NCBI RefSeq assembly: GCF_013201625.1
Contig: NZ_CP053839.1
Coordinates: forward strand, 1,426,001 to 1,490,000
DNA from: Aliarcobacter lanthieri
GTDB taxonomy: Bacteria; Campylobacterota; Campylobacteria; Campylobacterales; Arcobacteraceae
DNA length: 64,000 bases
Direction of reading: 5' to 3'
Below, piece by piece: positions 51,049 through 61,284 of the stretch (the stretch's first letter is position 1; each line of letters starts with the position of its first letter). The notes beneath the pieces are model-generated. The model ran no database searches, was not told the DNA's origin, and saw only the letters and a list, made by a program, of their open reading frames with translations. The translations under genes and the position numbers were made by a program.

Positions 51049-52143
51049 ATGTCTGGGATACTGGGATATTTATCTATTTTAGCAGATGATATAGGCTCTC
51101 TTGCAGGTAAAACTATGGCAACAACAGCAAAATCACTTGCAACTTCACTCGATGATATCGGACTTCTTTTTGATGATATTGCAACTTATACAAAACTTGC
51201 TAGTGTTAAATCAAGTGGGCTTTTAGTTGATGATTTAGCTGCTATTGCAAATTTTACAAATGAAACAACTTCTCAAATTCTAAAAAAAGAGTTAGAAAAT
51301 GCAAAAACAGTTGAAGAGTTACAAGATAATATAAAGAAATTAGATGAGAATTCTAAAAAAGAAGTAATTAGTGAATTAGAAAATATAAGAAATATAGCAA
51401 TACTTGAAGCAAAAAGAAAAGCAGCACAAAGAGAACTTCCTATAGTTTATAAAATTGCAAAAGGAAGTTTTATAAATAAATTTATCATTATTCCAGTTGT
51501 TTTAATTTTAAGTTATCTTGCGCCTTGGGCAATATCTCCTATATTAATAATTGGTGGAGTTTATTTAGCTTATGAAGGTGTAGAAAGTATCTTAGAAAAA
51601 TTCTTTCACCATAAAAACCATCGTGAAAATAGTAGTAAAAATGAAATTTCAAATGAAAAATTTGAAGATGAAAAAGTAAAAAGTGCAGTTAAAACAGATT
51701 TTATACTATCTTTTGAAATAATTGTTATTAGCCTAAGTTTACTTGACAATAGTGATTTTATAACTAAACTTTTTGTTTTAATTAGCGTTGGTATTTTAAC
51801 AACAATTTTTGTATATGGAATAGTTGCATTTATAATAAAACTAGATGATATAGGATTTTACTTACAAGGTAAAAAGAGTTTATATTTAAAAAAGATAGGA
51901 AATACTTGTGTAAAAGCTATGCCACATATTATAAAAATTATAGGGATTTTAGGAACTATTGCAATGCTTGCTGTTGGTGGTGGAATAATTGCTCATGAAA
52001 CACTTATTTTAAAATCATTTGATAATATTTTAACAAGTATTCCTCTTGGAAGTTTTTTTAGTGATATTATTTTGGGAGCAATTGTAGGGTATATTACTAT
52101 ACTAATCATACAATCATCTTTTAAACTATTTAAAATTAAGTAA
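51049..52143 (+). CDS. DUF808 (YedI-like) membrane protein with inserted coiled coil
   Basis: DUF808 proteins have four to six membrane helices and an Asp-rich N-terminus: LSILADDIGSL, LDDIGLLFDDIATYTK and LLVDDLAAIAN are here, and RELPIVYKIAKGSFINK with APWAISPILIIGGVYLAYEG are later family blocks. A predicted coiled coil of about 50 residues (75-125) is placed between these blocks; E. coli YedI-type proteins are shorter. Function is unknown. Confidence 0.82.
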   Translation: MSGILGYLSILADDIGSLAGKTMATTAKSLATSLDDIGLLFDDIATYTKLASVKSSGLLVDDLAAIANFTNETTSQILKKELENAKTVEELQDNIKKLDENSKKEVISELENIRNIAILEAKRKAAQRELPIVYKIAKGSFINKFIIIPVVLILSYLAPWAISPILIIGGVYLAYEGVESILEKFFHHKNHRENSSKNEISNEKFEDEKVKSAVKTDFILSFEIIVISLSLLDNSDFITKLFVLISVGILTTIFVYGIVAFIIKLDDIGFYLQGKKSLYLKKIGNTCVKAMPHIIKIIGILGTIAMLAVGGGIIAHETLILKSFDNILTSIPLGSFFSDIILGAIVGYITILIIQSSFKLFKIK

Positions 52144-52248
52144 GTAAAGCAAAAATTATTTTATTAAAACATATATCAAATCAAAAAATAAAATAACTCT
52201 TTATTTATAGAATTTTTTGATACAATTTTGCTATCAAAAGGATTTTTT

Positions 52249-53103
52249 ATGCAAGAGTTTATAGAAATATACAATAAAAATCAAAAAAATATTGAAACCT
52301 TTATAAAAGAGAGTATTTATAATATAGGTGATATAAAATCAAAATCTTCAAAAAACTATCAACAGCTTTTTAAAATATTTCCTTCTCTTGAACTTATTTA
52401 TATTGCCGATATAAATAGTTTAAATCAAACTTCTCCAAATATTTTTAAAGATAAAATAGTAGAAAAACCAATAGGTAGAAATAGACAATATTTATTAGAT
52501 AATATAGAATCAAAAGATGAAAAAATAGCTATTACAAAACCTTATGTTAGTAGTGCAACAGCACAAACTTGTATTACAACTATTATAAAATTGGATGATT
52601 GTATAATATTCTTAGATTTTAATTTACAATCAATTCTAAGAAAACTTGGATTTTTAGAAATTAATAAAAAATTTAATATCTTGAATAAAACATTTTATGT
52701 TGTTGTTTGTGTTCTGATGATAGCTTTAGCACTTTTTACTATATTTTACTCTTTATATGATTTTATTAATTCTATTTTAAATCATATAATATCTATTGAG
52801 TATATTTTTAAACCTATTATTGCTTTAACATTAGGTTTAGCAATATTTGATTTAGCAAAAACTGTTTTAGAACAAGAAGTATTATTCAAAAGTTATGATA
52901 AAAATGAGAAATCAGAGTATAAAGTTTTAACAAAATTTATGATAACAATCATAATAGCACTTTTGATTGAAGCACTTTTAGTAGTATTTAAAATAGCAAT
53001 AAATGATTATAATCAAATGATAAATGCACTTTATTTAATAGTAGGTGTTGGAGTAATCATTATATCTTTATCTATTTTTATATATATCACAAAAAATAGA
53101 TAA
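52249..53103 (+). CDS. Membrane protein with PDC/Cache-like sensor part
   Basis: Starting at ATG 52249 (AAAGGA 6 bases upstream; a TTG seven codons earlier is the longer option), the 284-residue protein has an N-terminal region with the PDC-like order LELIYIADINSLNQTSP, IGRNRQY and ITKPYVSSATAQTCIT, seen in Cache sensors. Four membrane helices follow (about residues 148-175, 190-215, 230-255 and 265-285). There is no output domain, so it may be a subunit or binding protein. Confidence 0.65.
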   Translation: MQEFIEIYNKNQKNIETFIKESIYNIGDIKSKSSKNYQQLFKIFPSLELIYIADINSLNQTSPNIFKDKIVEKPIGRNRQYLLDNIESKDEKIAITKPYVSSATAQTCITTIIKLDDCIIFLDFNLQSILRKLGFLEINKKFNILNKTFYVVVCVLMIALALFTIFYSLYDFINSILNHIISIEYIFKPIIALTLGLAIFDLAKTVLEQEVLFKSYDKNEKSEYKVLTKFMITIIIALLIEALLVVFKIAINDYNQMINALYLIVGVGVIIISLSIFIYITKNR

Positions 53104-53135
53104 AGACTTTATTTAAAATATTAGTATAAGCTTTT

Positions 53136-53837
53136 TTAAAAATCAAAAATTAAAGATGTTAAGAACTTTTTATCTGTTTTCTTTTTTTCTGTATAGTTTA
53201 CATAATCTAATCTATAACTTGCTCCTAAAGAAAAATTATCCATCATCTTTACAGCAACACCTGTTTCACTTGTAACAAAATATTTTTTACTATCTTCCAT
53301 AGAAGCAAGATAACTTAACATTTGTTTGAATTCAATATTCTCTTTAATTTTATATTTATAATTAAGCTCTACTTTTGAAGCTACATATTCATCTTTCTTT
53401 CCATTATCAAATTTATCAATAGCATAATCAAATCCACCTTGAAGATCTAAAACTTCATCATCAGTATAAATAAATTTATATCCTAATCCAGGTCCTATAT
53501 TTAATCTTGAATCATAATCTGAAAATTCATCATTTACATAAAATGCACCTAAATAAGTATATAATCTATCCCCAATCATATGGTCATAATCAAGACTTAA
53601 TTCATATTTATTTGCTGATTTTTTATTGTTATCTTTACTTCTTAGTATAGAACCTTTTGCTTTTATTTCTCGTTCATCAAACTTTGCATTTACTCCAAGT
53701 TTTCCAGAAAGAGAACTTGTATCAGTGTTTCCACTTGTATTAATATACGATAATTCTAATCTTCTATCCATATCAACTGCATTTGAAAAACTAAATACTA
53801 TTGACAATATCAATAAAATTTTTAAAATATTATTCAT
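53136..53837 (-). CDS. DUF481 outer-membrane beta-barrel protein
   Basis: A signal peptide (MNNILKILLILSIVFSFSNA) precedes a 213-residue barrel with alternating strands: LELSYINTSGNTDTSSLSG, DYDHMIGDRLYTYLGAFYVNDEF, and a terminal Phe (LTSLIFDF). DUF481 is found in salt-induced outer membrane proteins. The gene is alone. Its precise role is unknown. Confidence 0.87.
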   Translation of the reverse strand: MNNILKILLILSIVFSFSNAVDMDRRLELSYINTSGNTDTSSLSGKLGVNAKFDEREIKAKGSILRSKDNNKKSANKYELSLDYDHMIGDRLYTYLGAFYVNDEFSDYDSRLNIGPGLGYKFIYTDDEVLDLQGGFDYAIDKFDNGKKDEYVASKVELNYKYKIKENIEFKQMLSYLASMEDSKKYFVTSETGVAVKMMDNFSLGASYRLDYVNYTEKKKTDKKFLTSLIFDF

Positions 53838-53943
53838 TCTATTCCTTTTTATAAATTTTGCGATTTTACTTAAAATGGTTTTATATTAACCTTTGATAAA
53901 TAATAGTTTACTATACTTAAAGCAAAAAATCAAAAGGTTAACA

Positions 53944-54243
53944 ATGTTAAGAACAAAGTTTTCTCAATTTAGAACAATATCTATAATCGAAGGGATATCT
54001 TATTTAGTATTAGTCTTTATAGCAATGCCCCTAAAATATTTTTTTGATGAACCACTTGCTGTTAAAATATTTGGAATGATGCATGGAATATTTTTTATTT
54101 TATTTTGTATAGCTTTATATAATGCTATGAGACAATATAAATGGGGATTCTTATTTAGTTTAAAATTATTTATTTATTCTTTAATTCCTTTCTTTTTTAT
54201 ATTAATAGAAAAAGAAATTGTTAAAAAAAGAGGAAATATTTAG
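53944..54243 (+). CDS. DUF3817 family small membrane protein
   Basis: ATG 53944 has AAAGG upstream; a longer frame starts 17 codons earlier without a clear ribosome site. The 99-residue product has the family mark FRTISIIEGISYLVLVFIAM, PLAVKIFGMMHGIFFIL and a third helix, ending with charged residues. Three to four helices. The function is unknown. Confidence 0.85.
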   Translation: MLRTKFSQFRTISIIEGISYLVLVFIAMPLKYFFDEPLAVKIFGMMHGIFFILFCIALYNAMRQYKWGFLFSLKLFIYSLIPFFFILIEKEIVKKRGNI

Positions 54244-54261
54244 GCTTTTGCCTAAATATTT
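54234..54261. terminator. Bidirectional terminator
   Basis: A perfect 12-base stem AAATATTTAGGC/GCCTAAATATTT with loop TTTT lies between the DUF3817 gene and the convergent YdgA-like gene. Confidence 0.88.
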
Positions 54262-55618
54262 ATTTTAGTTCCATTCCTTGTGGAATTTGTAGCATCGCTT
54301 TTGGTAAAATCAAAACATCATTTGCATAAATACCATCTTCTCTAAGCTGTGCTTTTAAAATTTTAAATTTTTTATCTTCAGAATCAACTAATTCTATACC
54401 CATTCTACTTAATCCTATTAGATTTGCAATATTTTGAGCCGATTTACTATCAATTTTCAAATCTACATTTATAGTTTTAACAACATCATCAACAGTTTGG
54501 AAGTTCATATCACCTAACTTACTACTAAAAGTAATATTTGATTTTAAATCAATTTCTTCAAACCACTCTTGACCTAAGAAATTAAGATTTCTTGAATTTG
54601 CATATATTTTTATCTCTGAATCATTTTGTGCAATCTCTTTTAAAAGTTCTTTTAATTTGTTATGTATTTCATTGTTTATATCTTCAGAAATATTATAATA
54701 ACTATCTATAAACTCTTCATACTTTTTCATAGGTAATTTATCAAGTCCTAAACCAAAAGAAGTTTCTTTTAAATTTACATTTGTAACACTATTTTTAAAA
54801 GATAATAAATCAATAGATATTTTTGTATTTCCATCTAATAAATCATTTGAAATTTTTTGAGAAGACTCACTTTCTAAACCACTTATATCTAATTGTACCT
54901 TTTCATCACCCAATTGTATAGTTTTTATATCAAAAGTCGAATCAATAGCTTTATTATGTTTTTCTTCATAAGAAGTTTTTATTCCATATAAACTAAGAGA
55001 AAATTTATTTTTTGGAATATCAAATTTAAAACTATCCATATCAAAAATTGTTTTATTTCCATGCATTCCTAGAAGACTAAATTTTGCTTGATTATCTGGA
55101 GAAACAATATTGATATCTTTAATTTTATAGTTATAATCTTCATCTATATTTATATGAAAATCTCTATTTTTTAACATATCTTCAAAAGTTTTTGGTAAAT
55201 CTTCCATAATTTTATTTGAAAATCTTGTTAAATAAAAGTTCAAATCAAGATTTGCAGTTAAAAGAGTTAAACTAAATTCATAGTCGAAAACTGCACCTTC
55301 TAAAATTATTTTTGACAAATCAACATCTGGAGAAAATAACTTCTCATTGTTTACAAGTCTTTCTAAAGCTTTTTTAGCTTCTCCTTTTTGGCTTTGTACT
55401 ATATATTGAGTAACTTTTGAAGAATCAACAACTTCAATTTTACCATCTCCAACTATTTTAAGTGGTACAAATTTTTCATTGTAAGTTACATTAAATCCAT
55501 TTGCTTTCAGCTCTTCAATCTTTGCTTCAATTTTTGAACTAAAACTGCTTCTTAAAAAGAAACAAACAGCTACTAGAACAATAATAAGAGCAATAACTCC
55601 TAACAATATTTTTTTCAT
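54260..55618 (-). CDS. YdgA/DUF945 family periplasmic protein (short copy)
   Basis: The 452-residue protein has one N-terminal helix (3-24) and then a long periplasmic part of beta-rich repeats with FSLLGMHGNKTIFDMDSFKFD, LGLDKLPMKKYEEF and a C-terminal FKILKAQLREDGIYANDVLILP, as in YdgA. It follows an 11-base gap after the longer paralogue, and both share helix, mid and C-terminal blocks, so they are tandem duplicates. Function is unknown. Confidence 0.8.
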   Translation of the reverse strand: MKKILLGVIALIIVLVAVCFFLRSSFSSKIEAKIEELKANGFNVTYNEKFVPLKIVGDGKIEVVDSSKVTQYIVQSQKGEAKKALERLVNNEKLFSPDVDLSKIILEGAVFDYEFSLTLLTANLDLNFYLTRFSNKIMEDLPKTFEDMLKNRDFHINIDEDYNYKIKDINIVSPDNQAKFSLLGMHGNKTIFDMDSFKFDIPKNKFSLSLYGIKTSYEEKHNKAIDSTFDIKTIQLGDEKVQLDISGLESESSQKISNDLLDGNTKISIDLLSFKNSVTNVNLKETSFGLGLDKLPMKKYEEFIDSYYNISEDINNEIHNKLKELLKEIAQNDSEIKIYANSRNLNFLGQEWFEEIDLKSNITFSSKLGDMNFQTVDDVVKTINVDLKIDSKSAQNIANLIGLSRMGIELVDSEDKKFKILKAQLREDGIYANDVLILPKAMLQIPQGMELK

Positions 55619-55629
55619 TTAAGCCTTTC

Positions 55630-57567
55630 TTATTTTTTACTATTTCTTAGAGTATATAAATCTATATCAGATATTTTTATTGGATATGTTTGTTGATCTT
55701 GTGTAAAACTTTGGTTTTGATTTGGTACAAGTTCATAATCGAATTTATTAGCTTCTGTTGAATATCCTCTTAAATTTATTTCAAGAACATTATTCAAATC
55801 TGTAATATCTAAATCAACACTTAACTCTTTTTCAATATTTTTATCATTCCAATCTTCATCCCAACCTTCAATCATTAAATATGAACCAGTTATGTTCTCT
55901 TTTAATAATCCACTATAAAGTGTATCTCCAGATTTATAAACATCAAGTTTTTTAAATGTTTTTGTATTTTTAGCTTTTACTCTTGTATCATCTTTAAATT
56001 GAGGGAAAGATACAGAAATTCCACCAGAAGATATATCTTTTAAACCTGTTTTATATTTAAAATTAACTCTTAAAAGATTTGGAGAAACTAATTCATAAGA
56101 ATAAGATACATTATCTATGTTAGACTCTTTACCATCATATGAGCTATATGTATCATTATAACCATATGAGTTATAATTATTTGAATATAATTTTAGTTTA
56201 TCTTTTTTCAAAGTTAAAATATTGTTTACATAAAGCCCATCTTCTTTTAATTCAATTTCTAGTTTTTTAAAATTTTCATCATTTGCATTTTCAAATTTTA
56301 ATTTACCTTTTAATTCCTCATCAAAAGTTTGTATAGATTTCTCAATTGATTCTTTATCTACTTCAATATTAGCTTTTAAAGTGCTAAAAATATCATTTAA
56401 AGTATGAATATTAAATAAATCTAAATTTTTATTCAATATTAGATTTCCAGATAATTTTAAATCTTTATATAAGCTATTTTTATCTACATTTAAATCTTTT
56501 GACTCACCATTTATATTGATAGTTAAATCAGATTTTGTTAATACTTCAAGAAATTTTTTATCTGAATCTTTAGTATTGGCTGTTGGTTGTAAAGAATATG
56601 CTTCTATACCTAATGATTTTGTAAATTCTTTATATTCTTTATAAGGTAATTTATCATAAGCAATAGTAAGAGATGTATTTTTTAAATTTGTACTATTTTT
56701 ATCATTTTTTGTATAGTAATCAGTATTTTTAAAATTTAATTCATCGAAAGATATTTTTGTATCACCTTTTAAATCATCACCATTTAAAACCGAACTTGAA
56801 TGCACTTTTAAATTTTTTATATCATATTCATTTAGAAGATATACATTTTTATATTTAAGACTTCCTATATCAAACTTTGAATCAACTTTTTTATTTTTAT
56901 CTTCATTATAAGAAAAATATACATTTTCAAGAACTATTTTATCATCTAAGTAATAATTTCCTATTTCAAAATCTAACAAAGGTATTGTTATACTATTTTG
57001 ATTTCCTTTAATTCCTCTAAATGTATATATTCCATTATTTTGAGAAATAAAAGTAAAATCAGAAATACTAAAATTACCTTTTTCATCAATATTTATATGA
57101 ACATCTCTATTTTTAGCCATTTCACTAATAGTTGAATTTGAATAAGAATTTTTCATTGCATTATAAGTATATTTTATAGGTAATTTTGTTAAATATAAAT
57201 TCAAATCTAAATTTGAACCTAATTTTGAAACTACAAAATTATAATCGAAAGTTAAACCATTTAAAACTTCTTTTTTATCATCATTTTCTATAGATGATAA
57301 TAATGTAATAATTTCCTCTTTTAGCTCATTATTAGCTTTTTTACTTAAAAGATAATCAATAGCCTTTACAGCATCTGTAATCTCAATTTTTCCTTTACCT
57401 TTTGTATTAAAAAAACTACTATAATTTTTATTTGTTACATAAAAACCATTATTATTTAATTCATCTACTTTTGATTGAATACTACTCTTTGTTGTACTTG
57501 TAATCGTAAAACAAATAAGTAATAATGCTACAAAAATAGCTACTATTATAAGTACTATTTTTTTCAT
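55630..57567 (-). CDS. YdgA/DUF945 family periplasmic protein (long copy)
   Basis: The 645-residue paralogue has the same start (helix 3-23, then KVDELNNNGFYVTNKNYSSF), the block VHINIDEKGNFSISDFTF and LTIAYDKLPYKEYKEFT, and the family-like ending LEIELKEDGLYVNNILTL at about residue 440. It then extends about 190 residues in a beta-rich C-terminal domain (YELVSPNLLRVNFKYKTG) absent from the short copy. It is first in the two-gene unit. Confidence 0.78.
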   Translation of the reverse strand: MKKIVLIIVAIFVALLLICFTITSTTKSSIQSKVDELNNNGFYVTNKNYSSFFNTKGKGKIEITDAVKAIDYLLSKKANNELKEEIITLLSSIENDDKKEVLNGLTFDYNFVVSKLGSNLDLNLYLTKLPIKYTYNAMKNSYSNSTISEMAKNRDVHINIDEKGNFSISDFTFISQNNGIYTFRGIKGNQNSITIPLLDFEIGNYYLDDKIVLENVYFSYNEDKNKKVDSKFDIGSLKYKNVYLLNEYDIKNLKVHSSSVLNGDDLKGDTKISFDELNFKNTDYYTKNDKNSTNLKNTSLTIAYDKLPYKEYKEFTKSLGIEAYSLQPTANTKDSDKKFLEVLTKSDLTININGESKDLNVDKNSLYKDLKLSGNLILNKNLDLFNIHTLNDIFSTLKANIEVDKESIEKSIQTFDEELKGKLKFENANDENFKKLEIELKEDGLYVNNILTLKKDKLKLYSNNYNSYGYNDTYSSYDGKESNIDNVSYSYELVSPNLLRVNFKYKTGLKDISSGGISVSFPQFKDDTRVKAKNTKTFKKLDVYKSGDTLYSGLLKENITGSYLMIEGWDEDWNDKNIEKELSVDLDITDLNNVLEINLRGYSTEANKFDYELVPNQNQSFTQDQQTYPIKISDIDLYTLRNSKK

Positions 57568-57613
57568 TTATATCCTTTTTTAAAAATTAAAATTAATTTT
57601 ATCATTAATAGAC

Positions 57614-59077
57614 TTATTTTGGTCTATAAACTTTAATATTTGTATATCCTTCACTATCTTTTAAAAACTGCCCATGAAGTTGACTTAAAACTCCTTTATC
57701 ACAATAAAGAAGATATGTTTTTTCTTTTGATAAGTTTTTAAACTCTTTTTTAAGATTATAAAATGGTATTTTTAACGTTTCAACATCTGTTTTTATACAA
57801 TCTAAACTTTGTCTTATATCAATCACAATATCATTTTTATTTGGCTCATTTACAACTTCTAAACTCCCTATTTCACAAATATCATCTAGAACTTCATCTA
57901 TACTTTTAATTTTAGCATTTTTAATAGCTTCATCTAAAATCGAATAATCAAAAGCTTTAGCTTCTTTTTCAACTCTATCATAACTACCAAAAGTTACTGG
58001 ATGTTGAGATATAACACCACAATATTCAGGCATTGCTTCAGCAAATTTTCTAGTCCCTATTTTTGTAGCAATATCAATAATATCTGGCTTACTCATAAAA
58101 CTAAGAGGTCTTAAAATAAGCATATTTGATGCACTATCGATTAAACTTAAATTTCTTAAAGTTTGACTTGAAACTTGTGCAACACTTTCACCTGTTAAAA
58201 GAGAATCTATTTTTAAATCTTTTGCTATATTTTCTGAAGCTTGTATCATTAATCTTTTAAGCATTACTCCCATATAAGAAGGACTTATATCTTTAAAAAT
58301 TTGAGAAACAACATCTTCAAAAGGTACAGTTATAAATGATACTTTATGAGAACTTGAAAATCTATTCCATAAATACCAAGCAACTTGTTTAACACCTATT
58401 TCATGAGCTAAACCACCAAGATTAAAAAATATAAAATGAGTTTTTATCCCTCTTTTTATAGATAAATAAGAAGCAACTGTTGAGTCAAATCCACCAGACA
58501 TTAAAGATAAAATATCACCTTGAGTTCCTAAAGGGAAACCACCCATTCCAAAATATTTTTTTGTAATAATATTTAATTTAGCGTGTTCTAATTCCAAATT
58601 AATTGTAATATCAGCATTTTTTAAATCCACACCTTTACTATTTTTATTCATAGCTAACATATACCCACCAACAGTTTGTTCAATATCTGTTGATTTAAAA
58701 TTTTGAGTTCCTACTCTTTTCGCACGTACAACAAAAGTTTTATCAGAGATAGTATGACTCATATATTCATTGACTTTTACTTTTATTTCATCTAATGTAT
58801 GCATATTATCAATTTGTATTGCTTCCAAAACTTGTTCAATTCCTGAAGTTTCTAAAAGTTTTACTCTTAATTCTTCAACAAAATCGAAAGGGGTTACAAG
58901 TTCTATCTTATCAAAAAATTTTTTTATTTGTATATCTTTTGAAATTCTTAAAGATATTTTTTGTAGATTTTGATATAGTTGATTTATCATTTGCCTTTTA
59001 GCACTATCACCTTTTATCATAATTTCAGTAAAGTATTTCACTATAAACTTTTGTGTTTTTATCTCATTGTCATTCAT
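57614..59077 (-). CDS. thiI: tRNA 4-thiouridine synthetase / thiamine sulfur carrier ThiI
   Basis: ThiI adds sulfur to U8 of tRNA, and in some bacteria to ThiS. An N-terminal NFLD/THUMP part (1-165), PP-loop SGGFDSTVAS near residue 190, MPEYCGVISQHP with its Cys, and a C-terminal rhodanese-like domain (about 405-487) with YCDKGVLS match the long form as in E. coli. The transfer Cys residues are present. It is the only sulfur gene here. Confidence 0.93.
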   Translation of the reverse strand: MNDNEIKTQKFIVKYFTEIMIKGDSAKRQMINQLYQNLQKISLRISKDIQIKKFFDKIELVTPFDFVEELRVKLLETSGIEQVLEAIQIDNMHTLDEIKVKVNEYMSHTISDKTFVVRAKRVGTQNFKSTDIEQTVGGYMLAMNKNSKGVDLKNADITINLELEHAKLNIITKKYFGMGGFPLGTQGDILSLMSGGFDSTVASYLSIKRGIKTHFIFFNLGGLAHEIGVKQVAWYLWNRFSSSHKVSFITVPFEDVVSQIFKDISPSYMGVMLKRLMIQASENIAKDLKIDSLLTGESVAQVSSQTLRNLSLIDSASNMLILRPLSFMSKPDIIDIATKIGTRKFAEAMPEYCGVISQHPVTFGSYDRVEKEAKAFDYSILDEAIKNAKIKSIDEVLDDICEIGSLEVVNEPNKNDIVIDIRQSLDCIKTDVETLKIPFYNLKKEFKNLSKEKTYLLYCDKGVLSQLHGQFLKDSEGYTNIKVYRPK

Positions 59078-59164
59078 TTTTTCTAAAGCCTTAATTTTTT
59101 TAAGGTATGATTATACAATTTTTTGAGATAATATATCCTTTACAAAAAAATAAAGGCAAGTAAG

Positions 59165-59422
59165 ATGGATATAGATAATTTAGAAGATTTAGCAAAAGAG
59201 CTTAAATCTGATAAGAACAAAAATGTTTATCAAATCTTTGAGGATTACGCTATAAAGCATAACTTAACAAGTGAAGAGTTAGAACAAAAATTAGCAAAAG
59301 AACACGATTGTTTTAAATGTGATAGTTGTGAAAGATTCTATTGTTATGATGAATATTCATTCTTTGATGAAGAGTGTGTTTACTGTTTTGATAGCGAAGC
59401 AGAAGATGAAGAGGAGTATTAA
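59165..59422 (+). CDS. Small Cys-rich acidic protein
   Basis: The 85-residue product is helical at first (DIDNLEDLAKELKSDKNKN), then has a Cys cluster (DCFKCDSCERFYCYDE, CVYC) like a zinc ribbon (pairs CxxC and CxxxxC), and an acidic tail DSEAEDEEEY. Possibly metal binding, maybe a protein-protein adaptor. No family is recognised. It has AAGGCAAG-type sequence before the ATG. Confidence 0.65.
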   Translation: MDIDNLEDLAKELKSDKNKNVYQIFEDYAIKHNLTSEELEQKLAKEHDCFKCDSCERFYCYDEYSFFDEECVYCFDSEAEDEEEY

Positions 59423-59457
59423 GACTCTCCTTATCTTTAATAATTCAATAATTTCTT

Positions 59458-59946
59458 TTAATCATCAAAATTAGCTTCTAATTCATCTTTTAAAATTAAA
59501 GCATCGATTTCTCTACTTTTTATATTAAGTTCTTTTGCTTCACCAAAACATTTAATAATAATTTCATTATTGATTTTCTCAAAAGTAACTTCTCCAGCAC
59601 CTTGAATTACATAATCAGTAAAAATTCTATTTGCCACTCTTTTAAATGCAAATTTTTTAGGAAATATTATAAATTTTGTAGAAGTTATAATATATCTTGA
59701 TTCAACTACAAATGAATCTAAAAGTTTATTCCTAATTAAAGCATCCGTTCTTCCTTGAATTAAATCACACTTTAAATCATCTTCCAATAAACAAATTCTA
59801 TCTTCATTTATTTTTAAGTAACCAAACTCTTTTGGTTTAACTCTAACATTATAAAATTTCTTAAACACTTCTATATGGCTAAAAGAGTTTGAAAAAACTA
59901 TCAAACTCTTATTTGTTCTTGCAAATTTGGCAAAATTAGTAATCAT
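59458..59946 (-). CDS. Uncharacterised protein (162 aa)
   Basis: No family is recognised. It is an alpha/beta protein without signal or membrane helix: SLIVFSNSFSHIEVFKKFY near the start and a beta-rich middle (SRYIITSTKFIIFPKKFA), ending with an acidic tail. It starts 12 bases after the antiporter gene, suggesting co-transcription, though a link in function is not clear. Confidence 0.6.
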   Translation of the reverse strand: MITNFAKFARTNKSLIVFSNSFSHIEVFKKFYNVRVKPKEFGYLKINEDRICLLEDDLKCDLIQGRTDALIRNKLLDSFVVESRYIITSTKFIIFPKKFAFKRVANRIFTDYVIQGAGEVTFEKINNEIIIKCFGEAKELNIKSREIDALILKDELEANFDD

Positions 59947-59958
59947 ATAAATTTTTCC

Positions 59959-61218
59959 TTATAAAACTATAAAACATATACTAGCAATTAATGTTGGAGC
60001 TAGTGCACCTAAAAATAGATATCTTGGATCTATAGTATTATCTTCAAAATGGCTTTTTAAAATAGCTGCCCCTGCTGGGTTTGGTGCATTTGCGATAACA
60101 GTTAATCCACCACCAGATACTGCTCCAGCAACTAAATAATATTTAAATTCATCACTTAATCCTTCAACTAATGACCCTAAATATGTTATAGCAGCATTAT
60201 CTGTAAATGCACCTAGAGTAATTGCTCCAACAAATGCTTCAGCATTACTTAAACTTGAAATAATATCTTTTAACCACCATTCTTGTTGTCCACCTAAGAT
60301 TACAAGTCCACCTAAGAAAAATGCAACTAAAAGACCTTCTCTTAACATCAATCTATCTTGATATTGTTGATAAGCGTAAGTTACACCTAAAAAAAGTAAA
60401 AATAAAATCATAAAGAATGCTGGATAGTGTGCAAAATATACTACCAAAATTAAAAACATAAAGTGTACCAAAACAATCCCAAAAGGAAGCTTTTCTCTAT
60501 CACTAACTGTTGTTCTAATATTTATTTTTGATAATTCTTTATAGAAAAGTAATATCATAAAATTAGTATTTATAAGAATTGCAATAATTGCTTTCCAACC
60601 AAAAGTTTTAAACATAAAAACAGTACTCCAATCCCAAGTTTGAGCAACCATTAAGATAGGAGGAGCAGCAAAATTTGTTAAAGTACCACCAATTGAAACA
60701 TTTATAAAAAGTACTCCTAAAGTCATATATTTAAATTTATTTGAAATTCCTTGAGAAAATAACTTATCACTTAAAATAAGAGCGGCAAGAGTCATAGCTG
60801 CTGGTTCAGTAATAAATGAACCCAATAAAGGAACTATTGCTAAAACAACAAAATAGAATCCCATTGCACCTTTACCTGGCAATATATTTGATAATTTTTT
60901 AACAAAAGCTATAACAGTATGTAAGATTGGTCTTGTTGCAGCAATAACCATAATTACAAAAACGAACATTGGTTCAACATAGTTTCTAGTATTTACATAA
61001 TCGACTGTACTTTGTTTACCTAATAAAAGAAACATAAAAATTACTAAAACCATAGCCCAAATACCAAAAACTACTTCTATTTCACCCAATAAGTGAAAAA
61101 GTCCTGAGTGTTTTTGACTTCTGTGAGATAAATGTTCAAAATATTTAACGGAGAATATGTGTATAATTGCGAGAACGAATATAACAAGTGCGATAATTTG
61201 CAAGGTAGTAGGTGGCAT
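59959..61218 (-). CDS. Putative Na+/H+ antiporter (Na_H_antiport_3 family)
   Basis: The 419-residue protein has about eleven helices and the family blocks PLLGSFITEPAAMTLAALIL, GVLFINVSIGGTLTNFAAPP and GAFTDNAAITYLGSLVEG, then AGAVSGGGLTVIANAPNP. These belong to the IT superfamily, putative Na+/H+ antiporters. No direct proof of substrate. AAGGAAT precedes the ATG; it heads a unit with the unknown protein. Confidence 0.85.
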   Translation of the reverse strand: MPPTTLQIIALVIFVLAIIHIFSVKYFEHLSHRSQKHSGLFHLLGEIEVVFGIWAMVLVIFMFLLLGKQSTVDYVNTRNYVEPMFVFVIMVIAATRPILHTVIAFVKKLSNILPGKGAMGFYFVVLAIVPLLGSFITEPAAMTLAALILSDKLFSQGISNKFKYMTLGVLFINVSIGGTLTNFAAPPILMVAQTWDWSTVFMFKTFGWKAIIAILINTNFMILLFYKELSKINIRTTVSDREKLPFGIVLVHFMFLILVVYFAHYPAFFMILFLLFLGVTYAYQQYQDRLMLREGLLVAFFLGGLVILGGQQEWWLKDIISSLSNAEAFVGAITLGAFTDNAAITYLGSLVEGLSDEFKYYLVAGAVSGGGLTVIANAPNPAGAAILKSHFEDNTIDPRYLFLGALAPTLIASICFIVL

Positions 61219-61284
61219 AATTATTCCTTTAAGCTTAATTTTGCCCGATTTTACTAAAAAAAAATTAATATAAACTTAACGAAG

